58,872 bases of DNA from Rodentibacter sp. Ppn85 (GCF_001999335.1 NZ_MLHS01000010.1:1-58872); one strand, 5' to 3'. Positions 36,855-49,104 are shown, numbered from the stretch's first letter. A program made the numbers and translations. The notes: generated by a model not told the origin, from the sequence alone.

Positions 36855-37799
36855 TTACTTTATCCAAAACTCCCTCTTCACCAACTTCCACAACGTCATC
36901 AACACAAGCGATCCTATCATTAAATTAGAAAAAATAAAGGCAAACATGGCAATGCCGGATAGGACATTATGATGATAAAAAACAACCGCACTATTTGCCA
37001 TGGATGCCAATCCGAATGAGAATGCCCATAAGCCGATATTTAAGCCTTTCTCTATAATCCAAGGGAAAATACGTAACAAAAAGAACAGCTGTAAAAAGCC
37101 ATAACCCCACAAGATTTTGACGAAAATATCCACTTCCCCTTGATTAACCGCTAAATAGGCGGATGCACCGACAAATGACGGAGCGAGAATAATTCCCATC
37201 GTGGCACGGAAAGGCGGCTCTAAGGAAGAAATACGTAAATGCTGGAGCAATACCGGCTCAAAAATAATCCACGAGATGAAACCTGCGCCGAAAAATAGGT
37301 AGCCAAGATCATGATACCCGAGTAAAGCAAGTGAGCTTGCACTGGTGAAATTCGCAGCCACAGAGGGTAAATAAAAAGGCGGGCGCGTTGATTTTTGCTC
37401 AAACACACCGCCTTTCCAAAGTTCACTGATTCTCAAAGAAGAAAACAATAATTGAGTAATCGTACCAAGCCAAATCATCACTTCCGCAATAACAGGATTC
37501 CAGCGATAAGCAATATCTCCGATTAGCATAGTTGTAATGGGAATTAATGCAATAAAAGAAAAGCGAACGGGACAGTGATATTCTTCTCTCACTTCGTGGA
37601 AGTAATAACGTAATTTATAACCATACATGGCAATAAAGAGCGACCAGACAAAGATAGCCGTAATGCCGATTACATCACTAATAGTTTGTACCCAAGGGAA
37701 GAAATTCTCCAAATGCCACCATGCCAAGGATAGCGCCGCTAATCCGAGAGGAATACCAAAATAGCCGGTAGGTAAAGGGAAAGGTTTTGTTGTATTCAT
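36855..37799 (-). CDS. tehA: TehA, SLAC1-family anion channel/tellurite resistance protein
   Basis: A 314-aa inner-membrane protein with ten predicted helices. The start is the ATG at 37799 (MNTTKPFPLPTGYFGIPLGL). The sequence follows Haemophilus TehA, the structural model of the plant SLAC1 anion channel, and includes LALLGYHDLGYLFFGAG, FEPVLLQHLRISSLEPPFRA and GLASMANSAVVFYHH; the pore-gating phenylalanine lies in LWAFSFGLAS-type helix surroundings. It conducts small anions and gives tellurite resistance when overproduced. No tehB is adjacent. Confidence 0.95.
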   Translation of the reverse strand: MNTTKPFPLPTGYFGIPLGLAALSLAWWHLENFFPWVQTISDVIGITAIFVWSLFIAMYGYKLRYYFHEVREEYHCPVRFSFIALIPITTMLIGDIAYRWNPVIAEVMIWLGTITQLLFSSLRISELWKGGVFEQKSTRPPFYLPSVAANFTSASSLALLGYHDLGYLFFGAGFISWIIFEPVLLQHLRISSLEPPFRATMGIILAPSFVGASAYLAVNQGEVDIFVKILWGYGFLQLFFLLRIFPWIIEKGLNIGLWAFSFGLASMANSAVVFYHHNVLSGIAMFAFIFSNLMIGSLVLMTLWKLVKREFWIK

Positions 37800-37933
37800 T
37801 AAATCATCCTCATAAAAATCGTTGAGTAAGTCTAACAATAAATAGTATGGTTTCTTAAAATCTCAAATTCTTGTAAAAAAATGACCGCACTTTAAATTCC
37901 CATTGCTAAGTCATTAATCCGATCATCATCAAC

Positions 37934-37959
37934 AAAAAAGCCCCTTTCGGGGCTTTTTT
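37934..37959 (-). terminator. Terminator after rpoC
   Basis: Eleven-base arms AAAAAAGCCCC and GGGGCTTTTTT around TTTC, 15 bases after the rpoC stop. T-run on both strands. Confidence 0.95.
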
Positions 37960-37974
37960 ATCTACCTTGCAAAA

Positions 37975-40900
37975 TTAATCTTCCATTTCGGAATTTAATA
38001 ATGCCGCTAGGCTTTGCGTTGCATCGTCAGCGATAAATTCAAATTCCGCTTCGATATCCGCATCGCTTGCAAAAGCAGAGATAGGTTGTTCAATTGCTTC
38101 CACCGCTAATTCAGCTGCTTTTTGGCGGTTTTTAATGCGGTTTTGGTGATAGGCAAAACCGGTACCAGCCGGAATCAAGCGACCAACGATAACGTTTTCT
38201 TTCAAACCACGTAATTCATCACGTTTACCTGCCACCGCCGCTTCGGTCAGAACACGCGTAGTTTCTTGGAATGAAGCCGCAGAGATGAAGGATTCCGTCG
38301 CAAGAGACGCTTTGGTGATACCCAATAATTCGCGCTCAAATTCAACCGGTGGTTTGCCTTCCGCTTCACGTTTACGGTTTACGATTTTCACGCGTGCCAC
38401 TTCTACCTGCTCTCCTTCTAGGAACTCAGAGTCGTAAGCATTTGTGACAATCGCTTTACGCAACATCTGGCGAACGATAACTTCAATGTGTTTATCATTG
38501 ATTTTTACCCCTTGTAAGCGGTAAACATCTTGAACTTCGTTCACAATGTATTCGGTTACGGCACGTATGCCACGTAAACGCAAAATATCGTGTGGTGTTT
38601 CCGCACCATCGGAGATCACATCACCACGTTGTACCATTTCACCTTCAAATACGTTGAGCTGACGCCATTTCGGAATCATTTCTTCGTACACTTCACCTTC
38701 AGTCGGCGTGATTAATAAGCGACGCTTACCTTTGGTTTCTTTACCGAAGGATACAATACCAGAAATCTCCGCCAAAATTGCCGGCTCTTTCGGTTTACGG
38801 GCTTCAAACAAGTCTGCAACGCGCGGAAGACCGCCGGTAATATCCTTCGTTCCCACAGATTCTTGCGGAATACGGGCTAAAGGTTCGCCCACTTTCACCG
38901 CTGCACCATCGTCTAAACTTACGATTGCTTTACCCGGTAAGAAGTATTGTGCAATAACATCGGTTTCCGGTAAGAAAACGTCATTACCGTTTGCGTCAAC
39001 CAATTTAATGGTTGGACGCAAATCTTTACCCGCCGTTGCACGTTCACCCACATCTTGTACCACAATGGAGGATAAACCGGTTAATTCATCGGTTTGGCGT
39101 GTTACGGTTAAGCCGTCCACGATATCCACAAATTTTACGAAACCGGTCACTTCAGATATAACCGGCATGGTATGAGGATCCCAGTTCGCGACGGTTTCAC
39201 CCGCCGTTACTTCTTGACCGTCCCCTTTACTTAATACCGCACCATAAGGCACTTTATAGTGTTCTTTGGTTCGACCGAATGCGTCAGTAACGGTTAATTC
39301 CGTATTACGGGAAGTTAACACTAATTTACCTTCATCATTCGTTACAAATTTCGCATTGGCTAAGTGTAATGTACCGGTATTTTTCGCTTGTACGCTGGAT
39401 TCTTTCGCTGCCGCAGACGCCGCACCACCGATATGGAACGTACGCATGGTTAACTGCGTTCCCGGTTCACCGATAGATTGCGCCGCAATAACGCCTACCG
39501 CTTCACCTTGATTGATTAAGTGACCGCGCGCTAAGTCACGACCGTAGCATTTAGCACAGACGCCATAATTGGTATCACAGGTTACCACAGAGCGTACTTT
39601 CACACTATCTACCGAATTTGCATCTAACACATCACACAGTTTTTCATCTAATAACGTATTACGTGCAATTAAGACTTCTTCCGTTCCCGGTTTATAGATA
39701 TCTTCCGCAGCTACACGACCTAATACTAACTCGCGAAGTGGGACTTTTTCATAGCCACCCTCAATTAATGGGGTCATCACTAGGCCTTCATGCGTACCAC
39801 AGTCATCCTCAATGATCACTAAGTCTTGTGCTACATCAACTAAACGACGGGTCAAATAACCGGAGTTTGCCGTTTTCAATGCAGTATCCGCCAAACCTTT
39901 ACGCGCACCGTGGGTTGAAATAAAGTACTGAAGTACGTTCAACCCTTCACGGAAGTTCGCAGTGATTGGCGTTTCAATAATCGAACCGTCCGGACGCGCC
40001 ATCAAACCACGCATACCCGCCAGCTGACGAATCTGTGCCGCAGAACCACGCGCACCGGAATCCGCCATCATAAAAATACTATTAAACGATGCTTGTTTTT
40101 CCGGTTTACCTTCACGGTTCAGCACTTCTTCCGTAGAAAGATTTTCCATCATCGCTTTTGCAACACGTTCGTTCGCAGCAGCCCAAATATCAATCACTTT
40201 ATTGTAACGTTCGCCCGCTGTAACAAGACCGGATTGGAATTGCTCTTGGATTTCCGCTACTTCGTCTTCCGCCGCCGAAATAATTTCATATTTCTTCTCA
40301 GGGATTACCATGTCATCAATACCGACAGATGAGCCGGAACGAGCCGCATAAGCAAAACCAGTATACATAATCTGGTCGGCAAACATCACCGATTCTTTTA
40401 AGCCTAAACGACGGTATGCTTCATTAATTAATTTAGAGATCGCTTTTTTGCCTAATGTTTGATTAAACAACGCATAAGGCATACCTTTCGGAGCAATCAT
40501 CCATAAAATCGCACGGCCAATCGTTGTATCCGTTAATGTTGTTACGGCATCAAGTTCACCAGCTTCATTTTTTACATATTCGGTGATCCGCACTTTTACA
40601 CGAGAATGCAATTCTGCCTGACCGGTAGAATAAGCTCTTTCCGCCTCACGCGGATCCTGCAATAACATTCCTTCGCCTTTACCGTTCACTTTTTCTCGGG
40701 TCATATAATAAAGCCCCAATACAACGTCTTGTGACGGTACGATGATAGGATCACCGTTCGCAGGTGAAAGAACGTTATTGGTTGACATCATCAACGCACG
40801 GGCTTCTAATTGAGCCTCAAGGGTTAATGGAACGTGAACCGCCATTTGGTCACCGTCGAAGTCCGCATTGAACGCCGCACACACGAGCGGATGTAATTGA

Positions 40901-42243
40901 ATCGCTTTACCTTCGATTAAGATTGGTTCAAACGCTTGAATACCCAAACGGTGAAGTGTTGGAGCACGGTTCAACAGAATCGGATGTTCGCGAATCACTT
41001 CTGCAAGAATATCCCAAACAATCGCCTCTTCACGCTCAACCATTTTCTTCGCTGCTTTAATGGTTGTGGCATAACCGCGACTTTCCAATTTCGCATAGAT
41101 AAACGGACGGAATAATTCCAATGCCATTTTCTTCGGTAAACCGCATTGATGTAGGTGTAAATACGGACCTACGGTGATTACGGAACGGCCCGAATAGTCA
41201 ACACGTTTACCTAATAGGTTTTGACGGAAACGACCTTGTTTACCCTTAATCATATCCGCTAAGGATTTTAACGGGCGACGATTAGAACCGGTAATTGCAC
41301 GACCGCGACGACCGTTATCCAATAACGCATCGACCGATTCTTGTAACATCCGTTTTTCATTACGCACGATAATATCTGGCGCAATAAGATCCAATAAACG
41401 TTTTAAACGGTTGTTACGGTTAATTACTCGACGGTATAAATCGTTCAAATCGGAGGTCGCAAAACGTCCGCCGTCTAACGGTACTAACGGACGAAGATCC
41501 GGTGGGAGTACGGGTAATACGGTCATCACCATCCATTCCGGTTTATTGCCGGATTGAATAAATGCTTCTAACAATTTTAGACGTTTAGTAATTTTCTTAC
41601 GTTTTGTTTCAGAATTGGTTTCCTGTAACTCTTCACGTAATTTTTCGCATTCCACATCAAGATCCATACCTTTTAATAGATCTTGGATCGCTTCCGCCCC
41701 CATTTTTGCTTCAAATTCGTCTTGCCAACGATCTTCGGCATCAAGATATTGTTCTTCCGTTAATAATTGACCGCGCTCTAAATCCGTCATGCCCGGTTCG
41801 GTGACGATGTACATTTCAAAATAAAGTACGCGTTCAATGTCACGCAACGGCATATCCAATAATAAACCGATACGGGACGGAAGGGATTTTAAAAACCAAA
41901 TATGTGCAACCGGTGAGGCTAATTCAATATGCCCCATGCGTTCGCGGCGAACTTTGGTTTGGGTGACTTCAACGCCACATTTTTCACAAATAACGCCCCG
42001 GTGTTTCAAACGTTTATATTTACCGCATAAACATTCGTAATCTTTTACCGGCCCGAAAATACGTGCACAGAAAAGACCGTCACGCTCAGGCTTGAAGGTG
42101 CGATAATTAATGGTTTCCGGTTTTTTCACTTCACCAAATGACCAAGAACGGATCATATCCGGTGAGGCTAACCCAATTTTAATCACATCAAAATCTTCGC
42201 TGGTTTTTGACTGTGCTTTTAAAAACTTAACTAAGTCTTTCAC
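37975..42243 (-). CDS. rpoC: RNA polymerase beta' subunit
   Basis: A 1422-aa catalytic subunit of RNA polymerase. The catalytic metal-binding block [15 protein letters not shown] is intact. The N-terminal zinc site is [20 protein letters not shown], and the second zinc site lies in [20 protein letters not shown]. The trigger-loop/bridge region [20 protein letters not shown] is intact. Slightly longer than the 1407 aa of Escherichia coli, at the C-terminus. Cotranscribed with rpoB (124-base gap). Confidence 0.99.
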   Translation of the reverse strand: MKDLVKFLKAQSKTSEDFDVIKIGLASPDMIRSWSFGEVKKPETINYRTFKPERDGLFCARIFGPVKDYECLCGKYKRLKHRGVICEKCGVEVTQTKVRRERMGHIELASPVAHIWFLKSLPSRIGLLLDMPLRDIERVLYFEMYIVTEPGMTDLERGQLLTEEQYLDAEDRWQDEFEAKMGAEAIQDLLKGMDLDVECEKLREELQETNSETKRKKITKRLKLLEAFIQSGNKPEWMVMTVLPVLPPDLRPLVPLDGGRFATSDLNDLYRRVINRNNRLKRLLDLIAPDIIVRNEKRMLQESVDALLDNGRRGRAITGSNRRPLKSLADMIKGKQGRFRQNLLGKRVDYSGRSVITVGPYLHLHQCGLPKKMALELFRPFIYAKLESRGYATTIKAAKKMVEREEAIVWDILAEVIREHPILLNRAPTLHRLGIQAFEPILIEGKAIQLHPLVCAAFNADFDGDQMAVHVPLTLEAQLEARALMMSTNNVLSPANGDPIIVPSQDVVLGLYYMTREKVNGKGEGMLLQDPREAERAYSTGQAELHSRVKVRITEYVKNEAGELDAVTTLTDTTIGRAILWMIAPKGMPYALFNQTLGKKAISKLINEAYRRLGLKESVMFADQIMYTGFAYAARSGSSVGIDDMVIPEKKYEIISAAEDEVAEIQEQFQSGLVTAGERYNKVIDIWAAANERVAKAMMENLSTEEVLNREGKPEKQASFNSIFMMADSGARGSAAQIRQLAGMRGLMARPDGSIIETPITANFREGLNVLQYFISTHGARKGLADTALKTANSGYLTRRLVDVAQDLVIIEDDCGTHEGLVMTPLIEGGYEKVPLRELVLGRVAAEDIYKPGTEEVLIARNTLLDEKLCDVLDANSVDSVKVRSVVTCDTNYGVCAKCYGRDLARGHLINQGEAVGVIAAQSIGEPGTQLTMRTFHIGGAASAAAKESSVQAKNTGTLHLANAKFVTNDEGKLVLTSRNTELTVTDAFGRTKEHYKVPYGAVLSKGDGQEVTAGETVANWDPHTMPVISEVTGFVKFVDIVDGLTVTRQTDELTGLSSIVVQDVGERATAGKDLRPTIKLVDANGNDVFLPETDVIAQYFLPGKAIVSLDDGAAVKVGEPLARIPQESVGTKDITGGLPRVADLFEARKPKEPAILAEISGIVSFGKETKGKRRLLITPTEGEVYEEMIPKWRQLNVFEGEMVQRGDVISDGAETPHDILRLRGIRAVTEYIVNEVQDVYRLQGVKINDKHIEVIVRQMLRKAIVTNAYDSEFLEGEQVEVARVKIVNRKREAEGKPPVEFERELLGITKASLATESFISAASFQETTRVLTEAAVAGKRDELRGLKENVIVGRLIPAGTGFAYHQNRIKNRQKAAELAVEAIEQPISAFASDADIEAEFEFIADDATQSLAALLNSEMED

Positions 42244-42273
42244 AAATATTCTCCTGTCGGAGTTAAAGGTTTA

Positions 42274-42312
42274 AAGTGCGGTTAAAAATTACCGAGAATT
42301 TTGACCGCACTT
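42274..42312. other. Inverted uptake-signal pair between rpoB and rpoC
   Basis: Arms AAGTGCGGT (42274-42282) and ACCGCACTT (42304-42312), with additional A/T pairing inside. On the minus strand no T-run follows, so it is unlikely to be an efficient terminator within this essential operon; it could be an RNA processing or stabilising hairpin. Confidence 0.6.
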
Positions 42313-42367
42313 CGGCGATTTCATTTTTCTTTCCTTCCCCATCATTTGGAGAAAGAAAGTTTCCTAA

Positions 42368-45300
42368 TTACTCTTCGTCTAACTCGATATTTAAACCAAG
42401 CGAACGGATTTCTTTCATAATTACGTTGAAAGATTCCGGCGTACCCGGATCCATTTGTTGGTTGCCGCTGACGATGTTTTTATACATCTTCGTACGACCG
42501 TTCACGTCATCGGATTTCACGGTTAACATTTCTTGTAAAGTATAAGCTGCGCCGTATGCCTCAAGCGCCCATACTTCCATCTCACCGAAACGTTGTCCCC
42601 CGAATTGCGCTTTACCGCCTAACGGTTGTTGCGTAACGAGACTGTAAGAACCGGTTGAACGGGCATGCATTTTGTCATCAACCAAGTGGTTCAACTTGAG
42701 CATATACATATAACCCACGGTTACCGGACGCTCAAATTTTTCTCCGGTACGCCCATCGTATAGGATAATTTGACCGGAAGTCGGTAAACCGCCGAGTTTT
42801 AATAACTCCTTGATTTCCGTTTCGTCCGCACCATCGAACACAGGTGTCGCAACCGGTAAACCTTTACGTAGATTGTCAGCCAAACGCAGCACTTCTTCAT
42901 CGGTGAAAGTGCTTAAATCCACTTTTTGTGAACCTTGCCCTAAATCATAGGCTTTTTGCATATAGTTACGTAATTTTTCCACTTCTTGTTTTTGTTTGAG
43001 CATGGCATTGATTTGATCACCAATACCTTTCGCCGCCAAACCTAAGTGGGTTTCAAGAATCTGCCCGATATTCATACGGGACGGAACGCCCAGCGGGTTT
43101 AACACAATCTCAACCGGCTGACCGTTTTCATCGTATGGCATATCTTCCACAGGGTTGATTTTTGAGATAACCCCTTTGTTCCCGTGGCGACCCGCCATTT
43201 TATCACCCGGCTGGATTTGACGTTTCACCGCCAGATAAACTTTCACCACTTTCAATACGCCCGGTGCAAGATCGTCACCTTTGATGATTTTCTTACGTTT
43301 CGCTTCTAGTTTATGTTCAAACTCTTTGCGAAGTTCTTCGTATTGCTCGGCAAGCTGTTCCAACTGATTTTGTTTATCTTCATCCGCAATGGTTTGTTCT
43401 AACCATTTAGTACGATCCAACTTATCTAATTGTGCCGTATTTACACCGCCTGCGATAAGAAGATTACGAACCCGTGCAAATAAACCGGCTTCTAAGATTT
43501 CCAACTCATCGGAAAGGTCTTTCTTCGCCTCTTTTAATTGCATTTCTTCAATTTCTAGCGCACGTTTGTCTTTTTCTACGCCATCACGGGTAAATACTTG
43601 TACGTCTATAACGGTACCGCTGACGCTATTTGGTACGCGCAATGAAGAATCTTTCACATCAGAGGCTTTTTCACCGAAAATCGCACGCAACAATTTTTCT
43701 TCCGGCGTTAATTGAGTTTCACCTTTCGGGGTGACTTTACCCACTAAGATGTCGCCGCCTTTTACTTCCGCCCCGACATAAACGATACCGGACTCATCCA
43801 ATTTGCTGAGTGCGGATTCACCCACATTCGGAATATCGGCGGTAATTTCTTCTGCGCCTAATTTCGTATCGCGAGCCACACAAGAAAGCTCTTGAATATG
43901 AATCGTCGTGAAACGATCTTGTTGAACGACACGTTCAGAAACTAGCATAGAGTCTTCAAAGTTATAACCATTCCACGGCATAAACGCCACACGAATATTT
44001 TGACCTAACGCCAGTTCCCCTAAATCGGTTGAAGGACCATCGGCCAAGACTTCACCGCGATTAATCGGATCGCCTAAATTCACACAAGGAATTTGGTTGA
44101 TACAGGTATTTTGATTAGAACGGGTGTATTTGATTAGGTTATAAATATCAATACCCGCTTCACCTGCTACGGTTTCATCTTCATTGACTTTAATTACGAT
44201 ACGTGAAGCATCCACATATTGAACGGTACCTCCACGCTTAGCAACAACCGCTACCCCGGAATCAAGCGCAATTGGTTTTTCCATGCCCGTTCCCACCAAC
44301 GGTTTATCCGCCCGCAAAGTCGGAACCGCCTGACGTTGCATGTTTGCCCCCATCAAGGCACGGTTCGCATCATCATGCTCAAGGAATGGAATCAACGCCG
44401 CCGCAACAGACACCACTTGCTGTGTTGAAACGTCCATATAGTGGATGTCTTCCGGTTTATATAAACCGGACTCACCACGCTCACCACGCGCCGTAACAAA
44501 AGCATCGGTAAAACGATTGTTTTCATCGAGATTTGAGTTTGCCTGTGCAATGATATAATTTGCTTCATCAATTGCCGATAAATATTCGATTTCTTCCGTT
44601 ACTTGACCATCAATAACTTTACGATACGGGGTTTCTAAGAAACCGTAGTCATTAGTACGGGCAAATGCAGAAAGGGAGTTGATCAAACCAATGTTCGGAC
44701 CTTCCGGCGTTTCGATTGGACACAAACGACCATAATGGGTGTTATGTACGTCACGCACCTCAAAACCAGCACGTTCACGTGTTAAACCGCCCGGACCTAA
44801 CGCAGAAATACGGCGTTTATGAGTCACTTCCGACAATGGATTGTTCTGATCCATAAATTGTGAAAGTTGTGAAGAACCAAAGAATTCTTTCACTGCTGCA
44901 GAAATCGGTTTCGGATTAATTAGGTCTTGTGGCGTAATCGCATCTAAATCGCCTAAAGATAAGCGCTCTTTGACCGCTCTTTCCACCCGCACTAAACCGA
45001 TGCGGAATTGGTTTTCAGCCATTTCACCGACAGAACGAATACGACGATTCCCTAAGTGGTCAATGTCATCCACTTCACCACGACCGTTACGGATATCAAT
45101 GAGTTTTTCCATAACACGAATAATATCTTCGTTGCTTAAAATTCCCGTACCTTCACCTTCAGGAACACCCAAAGAGCGGTTAAATTTCATACGACCTACT
45201 GCCGATAAATCATAACGTTCCGCAGAGAAAAATAAGTTATGGAATAAGGCTTCCGATGATTCCGGTGTCGGTGGTTCGCCCGGACGCATCATACGATAAA

Positions 45301-46396
45301 TTTCGTAAAGCGCACTGGTTTTATCGTAGGTTGGATCAACACGTAGGGTTTCTGAAATATAAGGACCGTAGTCCAAGTCATTGGTGAACAAGGTTTCGAT
45401 GACGTTGTAGCCGGCTTGCGCTAATTTCGCTAAGACTTCTAAAGAAAGCTCACCGTTTGCCGGACAAATAATTTCACCGGACTCCAAATCGACATAATCT
45501 TTTGCTACCACTTTGCCTACAATATATTCGGTAGGCACAACAACTTGGCTTACATTATCTTTCTCTAACGCTTTAATGTGACGGGCAGTAATACGACGGC
45601 CACGCTCGACATAGACTTTACCGTTCGCTTCAATATCAAATGACGCCGTTTCACCACGTAAACGATCGGGCACTAGGGTCATTAATAATTTATTATCAAC
45701 GATTTCAAAGGTTACTTTATCAAAGAATAAATTTAAAATTTCTTCGGTGGTGTACCCTAATGCACGAAGAATAATGGTTGCCGGTAACTTACGACGACGG
45801 TCAATACGTGCATAAAGATTATCTTTCGGATCAAATTCAAAATCCAACCAAGAACCGCGATAAGGAATAATACGTGCGTTATAAAGCACTTTACCCGACG
45901 AATGGGTTTTACCTTTATCGGAATCAAAGAACACGCCCGGGCTACGGTGTAATTGTGAAACGATAACACGCTCGGTACCATTGATGACAAAAGTACCGTT
46001 ATCCGTCATTAATGGGATTTCCCCCATATACACTTCATTTTCTTTAATATCTTTAACGGCGCGTGAAGATGACTCTTTATCGTAACTTACAAGACGTAAT
46101 TTAACACGTAAACCAGCAGCGTAAGTCGAACCACGAATTTGGCACTCACGTACATCAAATTCCGGTTCTTCTAAACGGTAGTCGACATATTGTAATTCGG
46201 TATAACCATTGTTGCTAACAATTGGAAAGACTGAACGGAAAGCAGCTTCTAAACTTTGCTGACCTTCAGGATCTTTTTGAATAAATTTATCAAACGAATC
46301 TAATTGAATAGTTAATAAATAAGGTACATTTAAAACTTGCGGACGTTTGCCGAAGTCTTTACGAATTCGTTTTTTCTCAGAATAGGAGAGACCCAT
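42368..46396 (-). CDS. rpoB: RNA polymerase beta subunit
   Basis: A 1342-aa catalytic subunit. The start is the ATG at 46396 ([19 protein letters not shown]), which aligns with family N-termini; a TTG seven codons upstream is unlikely. The rifampicin region [20 protein letters not shown] then [10 protein letters not shown] is wild-type at the usual resistance positions. [15 protein letters not shown] and the C-terminal [20 protein letters not shown] block are intact. Follows rplL after a 300-base gap with an attenuator. Confidence 0.99.
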   Translation of the reverse strand: MGLSYSEKKRIRKDFGKRPQVLNVPYLLTIQLDSFDKFIQKDPEGQQSLEAAFRSVFPIVSNNGYTELQYVDYRLEEPEFDVRECQIRGSTYAAGLRVKLRLVSYDKESSSRAVKDIKENEVYMGEIPLMTDNGTFVINGTERVIVSQLHRSPGVFFDSDKGKTHSSGKVLYNARIIPYRGSWLDFEFDPKDNLYARIDRRRKLPATIILRALGYTTEEILNLFFDKVTFEIVDNKLLMTLVPDRLRGETASFDIEANGKVYVERGRRITARHIKALEKDNVSQVVVPTEYIVGKVVAKDYVDLESGEIICPANGELSLEVLAKLAQAGYNVIETLFTNDLDYGPYISETLRVDPTYDKTSALYEIYRMMRPGEPPTPESSEALFHNLFFSAERYDLSAVGRMKFNRSLGVPEGEGTGILSNEDIIRVMEKLIDIRNGRGEVDDIDHLGNRRIRSVGEMAENQFRIGLVRVERAVKERLSLGDLDAITPQDLINPKPISAAVKEFFGSSQLSQFMDQNNPLSEVTHKRRISALGPGGLTRERAGFEVRDVHNTHYGRLCPIETPEGPNIGLINSLSAFARTNDYGFLETPYRKVIDGQVTEEIEYLSAIDEANYIIAQANSNLDENNRFTDAFVTARGERGESGLYKPEDIHYMDVSTQQVVSVAAALIPFLEHDDANRALMGANMQRQAVPTLRADKPLVGTGMEKPIALDSGVAVVAKRGGTVQYVDASRIVIKVNEDETVAGEAGIDIYNLIKYTRSNQNTCINQIPCVNLGDPINRGEVLADGPSTDLGELALGQNIRVAFMPWNGYNFEDSMLVSERVVQQDRFTTIHIQELSCVARDTKLGAEEITADIPNVGESALSKLDESGIVYVGAEVKGGDILVGKVTPKGETQLTPEEKLLRAIFGEKASDVKDSSLRVPNSVSGTVIDVQVFTRDGVEKDKRALEIEEMQLKEAKKDLSDELEILEAGLFARVRNLLIAGGVNTAQLDKLDRTKWLEQTIADEDKQNQLEQLAEQYEELRKEFEHKLEAKRKKIIKGDDLAPGVLKVVKVYLAVKRQIQPGDKMAGRHGNKGVISKINPVEDMPYDENGQPVEIVLNPLGVPSRMNIGQILETHLGLAAKGIGDQINAMLKQKQEVEKLRNYMQKAYDLGQGSQKVDLSTFTDEEVLRLADNLRKGLPVATPVFDGADETEIKELLKLGGLPTSGQIILYDGRTGEKFERPVTVGYMYMLKLNHLVDDKMHARSTGSYSLVTQQPLGGKAQFGGQRFGEMEVWALEAYGAAYTLQEMLTVKSDDVNGRTKMYKNIVSGNQQMDPGTPESFNVIMKEIRSLGLNIELDEE

Positions 46397-46637
46397 TGGT
46401 TGGTTTTCCTCTATCAATTTTAGTGAGACTGAGCTGATACAAGAAAAAGTGCGGTCAATTTTGACCGGATTTTAACTCATATCAAGGTATGGACACCGTT
46501 TTCAGGAACCGCACTCTGAACCTTACTTCTGTAGTGGGCTACTCAAATTAAAACGTCTATAATTAACTTGAGTGGGAAACAGATAAGATTAAACGGAAAA
46601 TTATTATCTGTTTTTTGTGCCTATTTTGATAGCACAA

Positions 46638-46665
46638 AATGGCTGATGGTAACCCACCAGCCATT
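46638..46665 (-). terminator. rplL-rpoB attenuator
   Basis: Arms AATGGCTG (46638-46645) and CAGCCATT (46658-46665), with inner G-C pairs, followed on the minus strand by TTTT. The position about 35 bases after rplL matches the partial terminator known in Escherichia coli that lowers rpoBC relative to ribosomal protein transcript. The remaining 46418-46637 holds no gene, only an uptake signal near 46450. Confidence 0.7.
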
Positions 46666-46699
46666 AAGCCTGAGAAACAGGGCATAAGAGAATCAAAAA

Positions 46700-47071
46700 T
46701 TATTTGATTTCTACTTTTGCACCGGCTTCTTCTAATTCTTTCTTAAGCGCTTCAGCTTCTTCTTTAGAGATGCCTTCTTTTAACGCTGCAGGTGCAGATT
46801 CAACTAAGTCTTTAGCTTCTTTTAAGCCTAAACCTGTTGCACCGCGTACTGCTTTGATTACTGCTACTTTATTTGCACCAGCTTCAGCAAGTACTACGTC
46901 GAATTCAGTTTTCTCTTCAGCTGCCGCCGCACCGCCAGCTGCAGGTGCTGCCGCTACCGCTGCCGCTGCTGAAACGCCGAATTTTTCTTCCATCGCTGCG
47001 ATTAATTCAACGATTTCTGTTACAGTTTTAGAAGCAATCGCTTCAATGATTTGTTCGTTAGTTAATGACAT
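46700..47071 (-). CDS. rplL: 50S ribosomal protein L7/L12
   Basis: A 123-aa ribosomal stalk protein. The start is the ATG at 47071 ([20 protein letters not shown]). The N-terminal dimerisation domain, an Ala-rich hinge (about 38-53) and the C-terminal factor-binding domain ([32 protein letters not shown]) are all present. It recruits translation GTPases. 54 bases after rplJ. Confidence 0.99.
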   Translation of the reverse strand: MSLTNEQIIEAIASKTVTEIVELIAAMEEKFGVSAAAAVAAAPAAGGAAAAEEKTEFDVVLAEAGANKVAVIKAVRGATGLGLKEAKDLVESAPAALKEGISKEEAEALKKELEEAGAKVEIK

Positions 47072-47125
47072 AACAATCAATTCCTAAAATAAATAAAGTT
47101 AAATGAAGTAAAAAACGCTTAGAAA

Positions 47126-47617
47126 TTAAGCCGCTTCTTGTAATTTGTCGCGTAATGCTGCAAAAGTGCGGGCAAGTTTGCCTGCTGCCGCTTCTTTCAT
47201 TGTGCCCATTAAACGTGCAATTGCTTCTTCGTAAGTTGGTAATGTTGCTAAGAATTCAACATCCTGAATCTTACCTTCAAAGGCGGCACCTTTAATTTCA
47301 AACTTATCGTTTGCTTTAGCAAACTCTTTGAACAAACGCGCAGCTGCGCCCGGGTGTTCATTAGAGAACGCGATAAGTGTTGGACCTACAAACGTATCTT
47401 TTAAGCATTCGTAATCTGTGCCTTCAACCGCACGGCGTAATAAAGTATTACGAACCACACGCATTGTTACACCCGATTCACGAGCCGCTTTACGTAATTC
47501 AGTCATTTTCTCAACAGTCACACCGCGTGAATCCGCGATAACCGCTGAAAGTGCACCTTTGGCTGCTTCATTTACTTCAGCAACAATTGCTTGTTTGTCT
47601 TGAAGATTTAATGCCAT
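47126..47617 (-). CDS. rplJ: 50S ribosomal protein L10
   Basis: A 163-aa protein that anchors L7/L12 dimers to the ribosome and binds the rRNA GTPase centre. It begins [20 protein letters not shown], contains [19 protein letters not shown], and ends in the helical L7/L12-binding tail. AGGAG precedes the ATG. L10 bound to L7/L12 represses its own mRNA in the leader upstream. rplKA, which precede rplJ in Escherichia coli, are absent here. Confidence 0.99.
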   Translation of the reverse strand: MALNLQDKQAIVAEVNEAAKGALSAVIADSRGVTVEKMTELRKAARESGVTMRVVRNTLLRRAVEGTDYECLKDTFVGPTLIAFSNEHPGAAARLFKEFAKANDKFEIKGAAFEGKIQDVEFLATLPTYEEAIARLMGTMKEAAAGKLARTFAALRDKLQEAA

Positions 47618-47639
47618 TGGCTTTTAGCTCCTGAATACA

Positions 47640-47830
47640 CTCCGATTTCTCGGAATTAATTTACCTAATCTAAGATTAGGACGACTTCGGTGCCCAGAAG
47701 CAAGAAAAATTCTTATTCTGTACACCATCTACGTAGGATGATTAAGATTGCTCCCCTACGGTCTTGGACGGGGCTTGAATAGGTCAAGCACCAACCAGAA
47801 ATTGGGTTATAGCCTAAAGCCATAACAAAG
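47640..47830 (-). ncRNA. L10-type mRNA leader (autoregulatory)
   Basis: About 190 transcribed bases between the promoter and the rplJ ribosome site, with several local stems (such as CCTAATCTTAGATTAGG near 47665 and CATCCTACGTAGATG near 47727). Size and place match the leader to which L10(L7/L12)4 binds to repress translation. I did not align it to the known model, so the class is inferred from context. Confidence 0.6.
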
Positions 47831-47837
47831 GTGCAAG

Positions 47838-47866
47838 ATTATAAGGTGAATCCTTTTTCTTGTAAA
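47838..47866 (-). promoter_or_regulatory. Sigma-70 promoter of rplJL-rpoBC
   Basis: On the minus strand TTTACA (47866-47861) and TATAAT (47843-47838) are spaced by 17 bases. The -10 is perfect and the -35 is 4 of 6 with TTGACA. Followed by the long leader of rplJ. Confidence 0.8.
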
Positions 47867-47904
47867 GCTATTTGGCGAAAAAAGATCCAAAACTACACCT
47901 TATA

Positions 47905-48294
47905 TTATTTTCTTACTGCGATAGCTTCGATTTCCAGCCCCACATCTTTTGGTAAACGTGCCACTTCTACACAAGAGCGGGCAGGAAAAGTCGGATGATT
48001 ATTCTCTTTAAAGAAACGCTCATACTCCGCATTCACCACGGCAAAATCATTTAAATCTTTCACGAATACGGTGGTTTTTACAATATCCGCTACGCTTAAA
48101 CCGGCTTGCTCCACGATAGCTTTTACATTTTCTAAAGATTGGCGGGCTTGTGCCACAATATCGGTCGGTACTTCACCCGTTGCCGGATTCACCGGAATTT
48201 GACCTGAAGTCAAAACCAAATTCCCTAAATCTACCGCCTGAACATAAGGGCCAATTGCCGCAGGGGCTTTCTCGGTATGAATAATTTTTGTCAT
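47905..48294 (-). CDS. ridA: RidA family enamine/imine deaminase
   Basis: A 129-aa protein that hydrolyses reactive enamine/imine intermediates of amino-acid metabolism such as 2-aminoacrylate. APAAIGPYVQAVDLGNLVLTSG and the C-terminal FPARSCVEVARLPKDVGLEI, with the substrate-binding Arg, are diagnostic. The length matches the family. Transcribed independently of mlaA because of the terminator between them. Confidence 0.97.
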   Translation of the reverse strand: MTKIIHTEKAPAAIGPYVQAVDLGNLVLTSGQIPVNPATGEVPTDIVAQARQSLENVKAIVEQAGLSVADIVKTTVFVKDLNDFAVVNAEYERFFKENNHPTFPARSCVEVARLPKDVGLEIEAIAVRK

Positions 48295-48326
48295 AGTCTG
48301 TTCTCCTTTCCTTGCTTTTCATAGAG

Positions 48327-48356
48327 AAAAATGCGGTGAAATCAACCGCACTTTTT
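48327..48356 (-). terminator. Terminator after mlaA (uptake-signal type)
   Basis: Arms AAAAATGCGGT (48327-48337) and ACCGCACTTTTT (48345-48356) with one mismatch, followed on the minus strand by T. It directly abuts the mlaA stop. Confidence 0.75.
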
Positions 48357-48357
48357 A

Positions 48358-49104
48358 TTAATCAATTTCTTTCAACACATCATCAGAAAGCTCTTTCTGC
48401 GAACCTTCTTTTACTTTTCCGTCATTGACTTTAAATTCCAAATTTTGGAAATAAGCTTCACGGAAAGTGACATAAGGATCTTGCGCTTGATTTAACAATT
48501 CCGTATTATCCAAATTCTTCGCACGGGAGTCCAATACTTGAACACCATATTTAACCAGTGAAAAAGGACCGTCCACCGCCCACTCCCAGAACGGATACAT
48601 ATAGGCGGCATCCACAATTGCACCGGTTAATTGACGCGGGGTTGTCGCATTATAAAGCGGCAGTACCATATAGGCACCGGCATCAACCCCATAACTCCCT
48701 AATGTTTCACCAAATCCGCGTTGTTCATAGACTTGTAATTCTTTGCTCGCACTGGCGAAATCAAATAAACCGCCGATACCGAATACGGTATTAATCCAAA
48801 AACGATTAAAATGCACAAAGGCTTTTTTAGGCTCGCCTTCAATCATACGGTTTACAAAACTCACCGGTTCATCCAAATTATTCGCAACGTTAGTAAGCCC
48901 TTTTGTTAGCGGTTTAGGTAAATAATCACGCCAACCTTTTGCCGCCGGTTCTAACACGTAGCGATCCACTACTTTATAGTTAAAATCCCACATTGTGCGG
49001 TTAAACCCTTCCATTGGATCATTACGCTCTCCATTTGGCTTGGTTGCACAGCCGGTTAATACCATCGCACCCAAAAGTGCGGTCAATATTAGTTGTTTTT
49101 TCAT
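48358..49104 (-). CDS. mlaA: MlaA (VacJ) outer-membrane phospholipid-asymmetry lipoprotein
   Basis: A 248-aa lipoprotein. The start is the ATG at 49104 (MKKQLILTALLGAMVLTGCA) with lipobox LTGC, Cys19. DPMEGFNRTMWDFNYKVVDR, PFVSFVNRM-type residues, GFGETLGSYGVDAGAYMVLP and the amphipathic helices give a VacJ family match. It extracts misplaced phospholipids from the outer leaflet and passes them to MlaC. The remaining mla genes are not in the window. Confidence 0.96.
   Translation of the reverse strand: MKKQLILTALLGAMVLTGCATKPNGERNDPMEGFNRTMWDFNYKVVDRYVLEPAAKGWRDYLPKPLTKGLTNVANNLDEPVSFVNRMIEGEPKKAFVHFNRFWINTVFGIGGLFDFASASKELQVYEQRGFGETLGSYGVDAGAYMVLPLYNATTPRQLTGAIVDAAYMYPFWEWAVDGPFSLVKYGVQVLDSRAKNLDNTELLNQAQDPYVTFREAYFQNLEFKVNDGKVKEGSQKELSDDVLKEID

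Noticed and set aside
42368-46396. Possible rifampicin-resistance change in rpoB (Asn in DVHNTHYGR)
   Set aside because: Canonical resistance positions Asp, His and Ser of the main cluster are wild-type, and Asn at this place appears normal for the family group.
46704-47087. 127-residue plus-strand open frame opposite rplL
   Set aside because: Complement of the Ala-rich rplL sequence; no independent support.
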